DNA of 64,000 nucleotides, taken from Bacillus sp. CH30_1T (GTDB lineage Bacteria > Bacillota > Bacilli > Bacillales > Bacillaceae_B). The notes below the pieces were generated by a model. The model was not told the origin of the DNA. It saw only the letters and a list, made by a program, of their open reading frames with translations, and ran no database searches. This document shows positions 50,886 to 58,548 of the stretch, one piece after another (position 1 is the stretch's first letter; each line of letters starts with the position of its first letter). The DNA lies in the NCBI RefSeq assembly GCF_008364765.1, contig NZ_VTUY01000004.1:442596-506595 (forward strand), read 5' to 3'. The translations under genes were made by a program, and so were the position numbers.

Positions 50886-52564
50886 AAAAAATTGAAAACT
50901 TCTATCGAGAAGATCCTCATTTCAACGAACTCATGAAGCAATATCTGGACAAAGATTTTTTCGGCTGGGCTGACCAAGAGCTTGACGCATTCGGTGAACT
51001 ATGTGCAGGGGAAATTGATGATCGAGCCGTACACACCGACCGTGAAGGGCAGCCAAGACTGATCAAGTACAACCGATTGGGAGAAGAAATTTCTGAAATT
51101 TGGGTGAATGAAGGATATAAGAAAACGGTCGAACAAACTTATAACAGGGGGATTGTCGGATATATCCATAAAGACATTCCTTCCCTCGGTCACAAAGGGA
51201 ACTATGTGTATTCCTATGCTCAAGGCTATCTCTTATCTCAAACAGAGCCTGGATTTTATTGTCCGGTCACTTTATCCATGGCTACTGCTTTGCTTCTTGA
51301 AAAGTATGGTTCGGAACAGGTGAAAAATAGGTTTCTGCCCCATGTGCTATCCACAGGAGAAGTGGAATTATATGAGGGAGCTACATTCTTAACGGAACGG
51401 CAAGGAGGGTCTGATGTTGGTGCCAATGATACAAAAGCCGTCAAAAATGGTGATACTTATCAGCTTTTTGGTGAAAAATATTTTGCTTCCAACTCAGGAA
51501 TGTGCGGAGTGACCATGGTGCTTGCCCGTATCTATGGTTCTGGAGATGGAACGAAAGGACTCAGTCTGTTTGCGGTTCCTTGGAGGAAAAATGATGGTTC
51601 ACTGAATGGCATTCACATTAGAAGATTGAAAGATAAACTGGGTGTCCGGGCGGTCCCATCAGCAGAAGTGGAATTCGAAGGAGCTGAAGCCTATCTTATA
51701 GGAGAACAGAATCGCGGCATCTATTATATGATGGAGGCATTGAATCTCTCCCGTGTCTGCAATGCCGTTGCCTCGATCGGAATCATGAGAAGAGCCTATC
51801 TAGAAGCAAGAAATTATGCATTCTATCGTGAAGCATTCGGTCAGCCATTGACCCAATATCCGATGATCAAAGAAACATTGTCTCGTCTTGCAGCCAAGCA
51901 GGAGGTAGAAACAAGTGCAGTATTTCATCTTGTCCACCTGTTCGACCGTGTCGTTTCAGACGATACCCTGACGACAGAAGAAGAAACCGTCCTAAACAGA
52001 TTACTTATTGCGATTTTGAAAAAGGAATCAGCAGAGCAAGCGATTCATTTCTCTCACGAAGCCATTGAAATGCACGGAGGAAATGGCTACATCGAGGATT
52101 TTGTTTTGCCTCGCTTACTTAGGGATGCCCAGGTATTGACGGTGTGGGAAGGAACAGCGAATATTTTAGGACTTGAAGTATTAAGATTAATGAATAAGCA
52201 TCGTGCTCATGAGTACTTTTTGGTCAAAATGAAAGAAGAGTTATCCAATTTGCCAGAAGAGCTTCTGTTGTTTAGTACCCCAGTTACAGACGGTATCGCA
52301 AAACTAGAACAATTATTGGAAAAAGTAGCAGTGGGGGACGTCAACACGCAAACTTATCATTCAAAACGAATCGCTGAGTTAATGGCCAATATCTTCGAAA
52401 GTGTCATCGCACTTAAGGATGCCCATATAATAGGGGGAGATAGGAAGCGAATGATTGCTGAAGTGTTTATCGAGCATACATGGAAACAAACCGAATGGAT
52501 TGATGAGGAAATGAAATCAGTACAATATTTCGATGAAATTGTTGGTGTAAGTGTAAAAGTATAA
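50882..52564 (+). CDS. Acyl-CoA dehydrogenase, AidB-like
   Basis: A 560-residue FAD-dependent enzyme. GATFLTERQGGSDVGAN is the flavin-binding signature and YFASNSGMCGV follows. The catalytic glutamate lies in VLTVWEGTANILGLEVLR. A C-terminal extension of about 120 residues and an AidB-type N-terminus set it apart from short ACADs. It oxidises the acyl-CoA made by the preceding ligase. Coupled by ATGA; a strong terminator follows. Confidence 0.92.
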   Translation: MKKIENFYREDPHFNELMKQYLDKDFFGWADQELDAFGELCAGEIDDRAVHTDREGQPRLIKYNRLGEEISEIWVNEGYKKTVEQTYNRGIVGYIHKDIPSLGHKGNYVYSYAQGYLLSQTEPGFYCPVTLSMATALLLEKYGSEQVKNRFLPHVLSTGEVELYEGATFLTERQGGSDVGANDTKAVKNGDTYQLFGEKYFASNSGMCGVTMVLARIYGSGDGTKGLSLFAVPWRKNDGSLNGIHIRRLKDKLGVRAVPSAEVEFEGAEAYLIGEQNRGIYYMMEALNLSRVCNAVASIGIMRRAYLEARNYAFYREAFGQPLTQYPMIKETLSRLAAKQEVETSAVFHLVHLFDRVVSDDTLTTEEETVLNRLLIAILKKESAEQAIHFSHEAIEMHGGNGYIEDFVLPRLLRDAQVLTVWEGTANILGLEVLRLMNKHRAHEYFLVKMKEELSNLPEELLLFSTPVTDGIAKLEQLLEKVAVGDVNTQTYHSKRIAELMANIFESVIALKDAHIIGGDRKRMIAEVFIEHTWKQTEWIDEEMKSVQYFDEIVGVSVKV

Positions 52565-52570
52565 AAATAA

Positions 52571-52605
52571 TTAGCCCCTAAGCTCAGATGGAGTTTAGGG
52601 GCTAA
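52571..52605. terminator. Bidirectional terminator after the acyl-CoA operon
   Basis: A 15-bp stem from TTAGCCCCTAAGCTC to GAGTTTAGGGGCTAA, with one G-T pair. T-rich sequence follows on the plus strand and A-rich sequence precedes it. It is shared with the convergent Cys-rich ORF. Confidence 0.9.
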
Positions 52606-52607
52606 TA

Positions 52608-52691
52608 TTATTTTTCGCAACAGCAAGGACAATCACATTCTTTTTTCGTCTTACATGTGCATTGCTTACATGAGCATTCTTTTTTCAACAA
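52608..52691 (-). CDS. Cys-rich metallothionein-like peptide, 27 aa
   Basis: On the minus strand a TTG at 52691 with GGGAGGTG exactly seven bases upstream opens a frame for MLKKECSCKQCTCKTKKECD and CPCCCEK, then TAA. Nine of 27 residues are cysteines in CxC and CxxC spacing, alternating with lysine and glutamate. This is the composition of a metallothionein or small metal-binding peptide. It is too short for usual gene-calling limits. It shares a terminator with the acyl-CoA operon; a CDF metal exporter gene is 600 bp away. Confidence 0.6.
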   Translation of the reverse strand: MLKKECSCKQCTCKTKKECDCPCCCEK

Positions 52692-52706
52692 GAAAGGGCA
52701 CCTCCC

Positions 52707-53308
52707 GTTTTGACTTATTGTATTATTCAATGTAACCAAAACTTTTCTTTCCATACATTCAGCATTAGAGTGGTTATTCTGATAAATTTTTTATTTGTAA
52801 AACTAAAATGTGAAGGCTGAAATTTAAAGGTGGATTGAGGTAGATTTGATGTATTATTGAGAAAAATCAGCTCATATTCAACTTAAGATCCTATATGGAA
52901 GATCGGTCATGCTATTTCAGAAGTATTTGTGCTTGTGTACTTCAGTCCAAGAGTTGGATATCAGCGAAATTTTCGTTTTATCAGCGAAATCAATCGATAC
53001 ATTTATCAAAAATACTGACTGCCCGTAAATGGAGATCATAAACCGTTTATGAAGAAGCAGGCTTGACAAAACCTAGTTTTTCAGCTGATATTGTTGATTA
53101 ATAGTGAAAGATTCATAGGAATCAACAATTTCAGGAACAAATAGGATTGCACTCGCAGTCCTATTTTTTATGAACTCATAAAAGTTTACTCAACTAAACA
53201 TTTTTAACCTCTTCATAATAAGATAGCTCAACTAAAGAAGGTTGCTATAGACCCACATGAATGCGGATTGATATGATAAACACAATTAAAGTGTGGAGGA
53301 TTTAACCA
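52707..53308. other. Gene-free gap with repeats and a stray terminator
   Basis: No gene that I can support. It contains TATCAGCGAAAT-type repeats (52957-53011) and a terminator at 53140-53171 (AATAGGA/TCCTATT with GC-rich inner part, then T6) that has no visible gene in front of it, so an unannotated short RNA may end there. Confidence 0.5.
52957..53011. repeat. Dispersed TATCAGCGAAAT-type repeat cluster, copy C
   Basis: Units GATATCAGCGAAATTTTC and TTTTATCAGCGAAATCAATC, then a degenerate ATTTATCAAAAAT, at about 20-bp period, matching clusters A and B. Confidence 0.7.
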
Positions 53309-54178
53309 GTGGATCAAGAAAAATATAAGCAGTTAAAATTAGGTGAACGCGGAGCTATCATCAGTATCCTTGCATACATCGTATTATCAATAATAAAGTT
53401 TATCATTGGCAACACTGCCAATTCAGAAGCATTGCAAGCAGACGGCTTGAACAACGCGACAGACATTGTCGCTTCAGTTGCTGTACTTATTGGACTGAAA
53501 TATTCCAGAAAGCCTGCAGACCAGGATCATCCCTATGGTCACTGGAAAGCAGAAAGCGTTGCCTCTCTAATTGCCTCATTCATCATGATGATTGTAGGAC
53601 TTCAAGTACTATATAATGCCATACAGTCTGTATTTGACGGAAATACCCAATCACCAGATCTTCTTTCAGCATGGACAGGGGTGGGTGCAGCTATCGTCAT
53701 GTATCTGGTATATCGCTATAACAAAAGACTGGCTGAAAAAATAAACAGTCAATCCCTTATGGCTGCAGCCAAGGATAATCTTTCAGACGCATGGGTGAGT
53801 ATCGGAACAGTAGTCGGAATTCTTGGAGCCCAATTCTATCTTCCTTGGTTAGACCCTCTGACGGCCGTTCTTGTAGGCCTCTTAATTTGTAAAACCGCAT
53901 GGAATATTTTCCGGGAAGCTTCACACTATTTAACAGACGGATTTGATGAACAGTTGATTCAAACATATGAAGAGACCATTCTAACCATCCCTGGTGTAAA
54001 AGGGGTAAAGGATATACGCGGGAGAAACTATGGGAACAACACTGTCGTGGATGTGGTTATTTTAGTAAGGTCAACACTTGATATTAAACAGGCACATGAT
54101 ATTTCAAGCGTTGTAGAGAGAGAATTGATGAAGAAGCATGAAGTCTACGATGTACATGTACATGTGGAGCCGAATTAA
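53309..54178 (+). CDS. mneS: CDF-family manganese exporter
   Basis: A 289-residue cation diffusion facilitator with six spans. Metal ligands appear as ALQADGLNNATD in span 2 and AAAKDNLSDAWVS in span 5 (D-x3-D type sites), and HPYGHWKAE lies in the loop. The C-terminal cytoplasmic domain ends HDISSVVERELMKKHEVYDVHVHVEP. It closely follows B. subtilis MneS (YeaB) as I recall. It exports Mn(II). The GTG start has GGAGG nine bases upstream. No MntR or riboswitch element is seen directly before it. Confidence 0.85.
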   Translation: MDQEKYKQLKLGERGAIISILAYIVLSIIKFIIGNTANSEALQADGLNNATDIVASVAVLIGLKYSRKPADQDHPYGHWKAESVASLIASFIMMIVGLQVLYNAIQSVFDGNTQSPDLLSAWTGVGAAIVMYLVYRYNKRLAEKINSQSLMAAAKDNLSDAWVSIGTVVGILGAQFYLPWLDPLTAVLVGLLICKTAWNIFREASHYLTDGFDEQLIQTYEETILTIPGVKGVKDIRGRNYGNNTVVDVVILVRSTLDIKQAHDISSVVERELMKKHEVYDVHVHVEPN

Positions 54179-54246
54179 TGGGTAGTAGGTTTCACATATA
54201 CTTTTTTATAGGCTGCAATTATAAACTGAATAAATTAGTAATCATC

Positions 54247-54271
54247 AAAAGGACCCGACATGGGTCCTTTT
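54247..54271 (+). terminator. Terminator after the CDF exporter
   Basis: AAAAGGACCC (54247-54256) pairs with GGGTCCTTTT (54262-54271). Confidence 0.85.
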
Positions 54272-54468
54272 AGATGGATGTCAATTCATATTAATAAAAA
54301 CACCGATTTGAATTACCCGATGAATTTAGCATCAAAAATACATTCAGTTGATTCTGTCCGGTTAAAAATACGTATTCCAATCAGAAAAAATTTCAATTAA
54401 TTCGAAAATTAGGTAAAAAACCTTTTGCGTAACATAACCAGGTGATGTTAAATAATCTGGTTTTGATA

Positions 54469-54797
54469 ATTCCATTGGCACATTTATTGGGGTATTTAAC
54501 AGTTTCGTTCATACTTATCATCATGCCAATCATCTCTGGGTTTAACATCTGCTCGGAAGAATTTTCTCTGTCACAGCATCTCTAGGGGCAATGACCATAC
54601 CGTTCGGATCCCTTATCAGTGGCTATCTTGCTGAAATATTTAGCAGCACGGCTGTATACATCGGGAGTGCCGGTTGAATCTTATTTATTTCCCTAGTATG
54701 GATCTTAAACAAAGCCTTACGTGCCCTTCCACACACCTCAAAGATTAATCCAGAGGAACTAGGCTTGGCAGATGAGAGTGTAACGGCTACATCTTGA
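54469..54797 (+). pseudogene. Decayed MFS transporter, C-terminal remnant
   Basis: The sequence reads IPLAHLLGYLTVSFILIIMP and, after a frame change near 54549, GRIFSVTASLGAMTIPFGSL then ISGYLAEIFSSTAVYIGSAG. That is followed by a TGA at 54675-54677 and a further 39 codons to the TGA at 54795. GRxFSVxxxxxxxxxPxGxLxxGxL is the span 9-10 signature of MefA-type efflux proteins. The rest of the gene is gone. No promoter is seen. Confidence 0.65.
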
Positions 54798-55006
54798 TAA
54801 AATACTTTACTATCACGTGAAAGGATTGGATGGTAATGGTAAACTAGAAGAATACTAAATTCTATGCTAATTCCCAAAGCGATCAAAAATAATTCAGGCA
54901 TTTTCGTATACACATGGACTTCCTGGATGAACCAATTTGTTCATTCCAAACAAGCAGGTCATAACGCTGAAAGTCAAAAAACAGCAAATAAGGGGATGAA
55001 TATATA

Positions 55007-55468
55007 ATGAAATTTCGCTCTAAAATTGATCGATTTTTTATTTCTGTGATTTTCATATCATTGCTTCTTATCTCCATTGTATATTTGATTCCACTTATTT
55101 TTATTGGTCGTCCATCCATAATGGACATCATTGTCGTTATAAGCTTATATGCTTTTTCAGCAGTCATCATTATATGGACAGGATTCTTTCAGCAATATGA
55201 GTTGTGCGAAGATTACCTATATATTAAAGGAGGTCCATTCAGGAGCCGAATTTTCTATGGTGATCTTACCAGAGTGAGAACTACCCGGGATATTTACTCT
55301 GGATACAGAATCTTGTCTTCCAGGGATGCCCTTGAAATCTATTACCGAACCGGGTTTTGGGGGAGTGTTAAGATTTCACCTTGGGACAAGGAGCTTTTTC
55401 TATCTGAGCTGGATAAACGCTGTTCCCATTTGTTCATTCAAAGTTCACCCCAAATCAATTCTAAATAA
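55007..55468 (+). CDS. Membrane-anchored PH-like domain protein, 153 aa
   Basis: Two N-terminal membrane spans (FFISVIFISLLLISIVYLIP; IIVVISLYAFSAVIIIWTGF) are followed by a soluble bacterial PH-like domain of the bPH type: QYELCEDYLYIKGGPFRSR, IFYGDLTRVRTTRDI and DALEIYYRTGFWGSVKISP. The layout is common in Bacillus proteins of unknown role. AGGGGATG lies about ten bases before the ATG. Confidence 0.75.
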   Translation: MKFRSKIDRFFISVIFISLLLISIVYLIPLIFIGRPSIMDIIVVISLYAFSAVIIIWTGFFQQYELCEDYLYIKGGPFRSRIFYGDLTRVRTTRDIYSGYRILSSRDALEIYYRTGFWGSVKISPWDKELFLSELDKRCSHLFIQSSPQINSK

Positions 55469-55520
55469 TCTGAAACCTTGTTTGATTTATAAACGTATAC
55501 AATATCAAGAGGTGATGATC

Positions 55521-55703
55521 ATGACAGGAATATTATTCATTATACTAATCCCAATCGTCTTCACATTGATTGCTTTAAATCTTTCCCATCCATCAAAAAG
55601 AGGCGGCAGAAGTGGGGATGGGGGCTATTATGGTCCTTATGATGGCGGCCATGATTCAGCAGGCGGCTGCGATACCGGATTTGGCGGTGGAGGAGGCGAA
55701 TAA
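55521..55703 (+). CDS. Small membrane protein with Gly-rich tail, 60 aa
   Basis: The ATG at 55521 has AAGAGGTG six bases upstream. One membrane span (GILFIILIPIVFTLIAL) precedes a glycine-, tyrosine- and aspartate-rich tail ending GCDTGFGGGGGE. The tail resembles the low-complexity ends of TPM/YgcG-type proteins. It lies 52 bases after the PH-domain gene and may be in its operon. Confidence 0.6.
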   Translation: MTGILFIILIPIVFTLIALNLSHPSKRGGRSGDGGYYGPYDGGHDSAGGCDTGFGGGGGE

Positions 55704-55764
55704 TTTGCTTCCTTCTGTTTTTTTACTAGAGACGGTATTCGTAATACATAGGAGATGAACACCG

Positions 55765-56110
55765 TTGAAGCGTTATTATATTCAGCACCGAAATTTGGAC
55801 ATTCATATTACAGAATGGGGAGACCCTTCTGATGCTGTAATATTTTGCCTGCATGGACTTGGTAGTACCAGTCTCAGTTTTACTGAAGTGGCTGAGGAAT
55901 TAAAAGAGGATTACAGGATCATTTCAATTGATGCACCTGGCCATGGTAAAACCCCTCCTTTTGAAAATGAAAAAGACTATGAAATGGATAAAAATGGCTG
56001 ATTGGATAAATGAAGTAGTTGTTCTTCTTGAAATAGATTCTTTTTACTTCTTATCTCATTCATGGGGGAGCTTTGTCGCTCTTCACTATGCCAGGAACCG
56101 ATGGAAATAG
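55765..56110 (+). pseudogene. Alpha/beta hydrolase, frameshifted and truncated
   Basis: From the TTG at 55765 the frame reads HRNLDIHITEWGDPSDAVIF, HGLGSTSLSF and IISIDAPGHGKTPP, an alpha/beta hydrolase start with the oxyanion HG. It shifts near 55986 and resumes as MADWINEVVVLLEIDSFYFL then SHSWGSFVALHYAR, with the nucleophile serine in S-H-S-W-G. A TAG at 56108 ends it before the acid and histidine of the triad, so about half the protein is missing. It is a dead gene cut off just before the next acetyltransferase. Confidence 0.75.
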
Positions 56111-56136
56111 GAAACACACGAGGAGGCACTCATTCT

Positions 56137-56601
56137 ATGATTCTATTACAAGCAATGAAAGATCATGAATATACTCTTTGGTTTCAAGAATCTATTAAAG
56201 AGTACGCAGAGGAAAAGACGAAAGCCGGTAACTTCCAAAAGGAATCTTCATTAGAGCAGGCCGAAAACGAATTTAATCAATTACTTCCTAATGGACTAGA
56301 GTCAAAGGATCATTATTTATTTACTTTAATTGATGGTGAAAACCAGGAAGGCGTAGGGGCTTTATGGATTAATGTACAGGAGGACGGTAAAGTAGCATTC
56401 ATTTATGATATTAAGATTCATGGAAGCAAAAGAGGGATGGGGTATGGAAAAGAAGCATTAAAGTCCCTGGACTCATTTGCGAGGGAAAAAGATATATCAA
56501 AAATATCGCTGCATGTATTTGGTCATAACAAAGTTGCTCTTTCCTTGTACCAGAATACAGGGTTCGAAGTGACCAATGTCTTGATGTCAAAGACTCTTTA
56601 A
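56137..56601 (+). CDS. GNAT acetyltransferase, YycN-like
   Basis: A 154-residue protein. The N-terminal SIKEYAEEKTKAGNFQKESS then QLLPNGLESKDHYLFTL, motif A KIHGSKRGMGYGKEALKSLD and ISLHVFGHNKVALSLYQNTGFEVTN near the end match B. subtilis YycN as I recall. The ATG at 56137 lies after GAGGAGG; an earlier in-frame ATG at 56062 would start within the decayed hydrolase. The substrate is unknown. Confidence 0.87.
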   Translation: MILLQAMKDHEYTLWFQESIKEYAEEKTKAGNFQKESSLEQAENEFNQLLPNGLESKDHYLFTLIDGENQEGVGALWINVQEDGKVAFIYDIKIHGSKRGMGYGKEALKSLDSFAREKDISKISLHVFGHNKVALSLYQNTGFEVTNVLMSKTL

Positions 56602-56655
56602 GTTTGAACAAAGGACACCCAGGTGTCTTTTTCTATGTAAAGGAGGCCATGCAAC

Positions 56656-56793
56656 TTGACTGCATCAAGTGAAATATTCAGTTATGATGACAGTTATTTT
56701 TTAATAGGAAATGCAGGAATACTAATCTTTGGAATGGTTGTACTAATCCTGATCATCGTATTCCTTTCCATATTTTTAAAGAAAAGAAAGTAG
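56656..56793 (+). CDS. Small single-span membrane protein, 45 aa
   Basis: A TTG at 56656 with AAAGGAGG about ten bases upstream. A short polar N-terminus (TASSEIFSYDDSYF) leads into one long membrane span (ILIFGMVVLILIIVFLSIF) and a KKRK stop-transfer end. It ends seven bases before the next GNAT start. No family recognised. Confidence 0.5.
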   Translation: MTASSEIFSYDDSYFLIGNAGILIFGMVVLILIIVFLSIFLKKRK

Positions 56794-56800
56794 GAGCCTT

Positions 56801-57223
56801 ATGGGAATCGTAGGATATGCACAAATGGACGATTTGGAATCTCTTATACAAATAGATTGTCAAGTGATTGGAAACAAAAGCAGGTATGAACAAATCCAGG
56901 AGGCAATATTAGAAAAGAGATGTTTAGTCGTTAAAGAGGGAGAGACTACTGCCGGGTTTCTTATATTTAACAACCACTTTTTCGGAAACACTTTCGTCTC
57001 TCTCATCATTGTTTCACCAGAGGAAAGAAGGAAGGGCAATGCCTCTATACTATTGAAACATGTTGAAGAAATATCGCCGTCAGAAAAAATTTTCTCGTCT
57101 ACTAATCAATCAAACGAGCAAATGCATAAAACATTTCAAGGAAATGGCTATTCTCAAAGTGGAAAGATCGAAAACCTGGACCCGGGGGACCCGGAGATTA
57201 TTTACTATAAACAAAGAAGATAG
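56801..57223 (+). CDS. GNAT acetyltransferase, 140 aa
   Basis: A minimal GNAT: AGFLIFNNHFFGNTFVSLIIVSP, then the acetyl-CoA loop ERRKGNASILLKH and QMHKTFQGNGYSQSG as motif B. It lacks N-terminal extensions. TAGGAG lies before the ATG. It sits in a run of small genes (56656-57372) that are closely spaced and probably cotranscribed. Confidence 0.8.
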   Translation: MGIVGYAQMDDLESLIQIDCQVIGNKSRYEQIQEAILEKRCLVVKEGETTAGFLIFNNHFFGNTFVSLIIVSPEERRKGNASILLKHVEEISPSEKIFSSTNQSNEQMHKTFQGNGYSQSGKIENLDPGDPEIIYYKQRR

Positions 57224-57240
57224 GAAAGGGGGGGCATGAA

Positions 57241-57372
57241 GTGGTTATCATTTTAGCCATTTTTCTATTAATCTTTTCATTTGATTTCACCAAATTCAGA
57301 AAGCAAAATCAAACCATGATTGAGCAAAATGAGAGAATTATTAAGCTTCTCGAGGAAATTAAGAATAAATAA
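57241..57372 (+). CDS. Small single-span membrane protein, 43 aa
   Basis: A GTG at 57241 with GGGGGGG about seven bases upstream. One span (VIILAIFLLIFSFDF) is followed by a coiled-coil tail (MIEQNERIIKLLEEIKNK). The architecture repeats that of the 49-residue protein at 45979. Confidence 0.55.
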   Translation: MVIILAIFLLIFSFDFTKFRKQNQTMIEQNERIIKLLEEIKNK

Positions 57373-57385
57373 TACATATGGAAGA

Positions 57386-57406
57386 AGGCTCCCTAATAAG
57401 GAGCCT
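57386..57406. terminator. Hairpin between convergent genes
   Basis: AGGCTCC (57386-57392) and GGAGCCT (57400-57406), extended by GAAG/CTTC outside. Confidence 0.6.
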
Positions 57407-57410
57407 AGCT

Positions 57411-57800
57411 TCAATTGATTGTAATGTAATCCTCATCCAGGCTTTCTACGCCTTGATCGAACGTCAGCTTCGTTTTAAAAAGGTAGCGAACCCCGTTTTC
57501 TTCAGAGTATGGCAGAGATTTAGGAATCCGGTAGGTGAAGGATAATTTGTTTCGTTCTTCAGCCTTTATGCTATCAGATTTTAAAACTGTAGTTGAATCA
57601 ATGATTTTTTCTTCCTTGCCATTATTATCAAGCATCACGAGGTCACATTCCACCCGCCTAAGCTTTTGTTCGATAATGCCTCCCTCTAAAAAAAAGTATC
57701 CTTGTAAAAGTTCTCCTTGCTTGAACGAGTTTTTAGGTAAAACAAGATCAATCTTCGCAGAGCCAATACCAAAGAGGGACATATATTTACGTAAAATCAT
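57411..57800 (-). CDS. Spo0M-like arrestin-fold protein
   Basis: A 129-residue protein opening MILRKYMSLFGIGSAKIDLV, the start typical of Spo0M (SLFxxxGIGxAKVD). FKQGELLQGYFFLEGG continues the arrestin-like N-domain, and YRIPKSLPYSEENGVRYLF ends it. The usual Spo0M has about 250 residues, so only one arrestin domain is present. Spo0M proteins affect sporulation control in Bacillus. AAGGAGG precedes the ATG, which overlaps the preceding small gene by ATGA. The pair is under a manganese riboswitch. Confidence 0.8.
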   Translation of the reverse strand: MILRKYMSLFGIGSAKIDLVLPKNSFKQGELLQGYFFLEGGIIEQKLRRVECDLVMLDNNGKEEKIIDSTTVLKSDSIKAEERNKLSFTYRIPKSLPYSEENGVRYLFKTKLTFDQGVESLDEDYITIN

Positions 57801-57937
57801 TTGACATCCTCCTTTTTTGCTGAAGAATATTTATTATCTATTTTTTCTTCGATTTTGTTCATCTCATTTTTATCGTTTAATATTTCATTTTTGTTTTGTT
57901 CTATTAGTTGAGAGAGGTTCGTTTTTAATTTTTTCAT
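57797..57937 (-). CDS. Small basic FbpB-like protein, 46 aa
   Basis: An ATG at 57937 with GAAAGGAAG upstream. The product begins MKKLKTNLSQLIEQNKNEIL, then NDKNEMNKIEEKIDNKY, and ends in lysines. Basic, helical, about 45 residues with LIxxNKxEIL and IExK, it resembles the Fur-regulated FbpB family of bacilli. It overlaps the Spo0M-like gene by ATGA and lies 36 bases after the riboswitch terminator, so it is the first gene of that operon. No Fur box is seen, which argues for manganese rather than iron control. Confidence 0.65.
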   Translation of the reverse strand: MKKLKTNLSQLIEQNKNEILNDKNEMNKIEEKIDNKYSSAKKEDVK

Positions 57938-57972
57938 TGCTGATAACTTCCTTTCAAAATGAAGTGATATAG

Positions 57973-58131
57973 AAAAAGACCTTTACCGGAATCGGTAAAG
58001 GTCTTTTTAGACATATATAAACCTTCACCAACTGGTAAAGGTCTCGCTAACAACATGGTTGTCAATAAAGCCGAGAGTGATACACTCTGTAGTGACGACT
58101 TTATTGTTACAGCTACTCCCCTTTAGGAGAA
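57973..58131 (-). ncRNA. yybP-ykoY manganese riboswitch with terminator
   Basis: On the minus strand the leader contains AAAGGGGAGTAGC (58124 downward), AATAAAGTCGTCA, GGCTTTATTGACA and GCGAGACCTTTACC, the conserved pieces of the yybP-ykoY aptamer. Stems are visible: CAATAAAG with CTTTATTG, GAGAGTG with CACTCT, and ACAAC with GTTGT. A terminator follows (57973-58008, 15-bp stem plus T5). ACCTTTACC occurs both at the 3' strand of P1 (58034-58042) and in the terminator (57994-58002); GGTGAAGGT (58021-58029) can pair with either. Ligand binding that locks the first copy in P1 would free GGTGAAGGT to open the terminator, so Mn should switch the operon on. Confidence 0.92.
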
Positions 58132-58148
58132 TATTAAATTATGAGACT

Positions 58149-58177
58149 ATCATAATCGATAGGTGGAGGATTGTCAA
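58149..58177 (-). promoter_or_regulatory. Sigma-A promoter of the riboswitch operon
   Basis: On the minus strand TTGACA (58177-58172), a spacer of exactly 17 bp and TATGAT (58154-58149). The predicted start near 58142 is 18 bases before the aptamer. Confidence 0.85.
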
Positions 58178-58255
58178 TGATTTTGGATGTCGGGGTGAAG
58201 TAGAGAGATTCGAAATCAACCTATAATTTTTTTCTCTTTTCTCGGATCGCCCATC

Positions 58256-58310
58256 CTAATAATGAAAAAAGAACTATAACAATTAGTTGAATCCCAATCA
58301 GAATTAACAT
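58256..58310 (-). other. Short hydrophobic ORF, probably frameshifted
   Basis: On the minus strand ATG at 58310, with GGAGG seven bases upstream, encodes MLILIGIQLIVIVLFSFY and stops at TAG. In the next frame the sequence continues LLGWAIREKRKKL to a stop near 58219, which would make a plausible 29-residue single-span peptide with basic tail. It may be a broken small membrane gene. Confidence 0.3.
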
Positions 58311-58548
58311 GCACGTTCCTCCACTCAGTTTATAGATATTATATCTACCGATTTTATATTGATATGGTTTCAATGATTTGGTGTTTATCTAACTGGTAAA
58401 GGAAACAATACCCAATAAATTCCTTTTTGATTAACCAATCTCCCGTGCATGATAAATTCCTAACTTAACACAGGATGCAGGAATCGAGCTGGAAAATAGA
58501 GAACTATGTGGGTAGAATAAAATGTGAGAATAAGAAAGGGGCAGTCGA

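Noticed and set aside
58020-58310. Type I toxin-antitoxin locus (structured RNA plus hydrophobic peptide)
   Set aside because: The structured RNA matches the yybP-ykoY riboswitch on the minus strand with its own promoter and terminator, and the peptide frame upstream of that promoter is interrupted.
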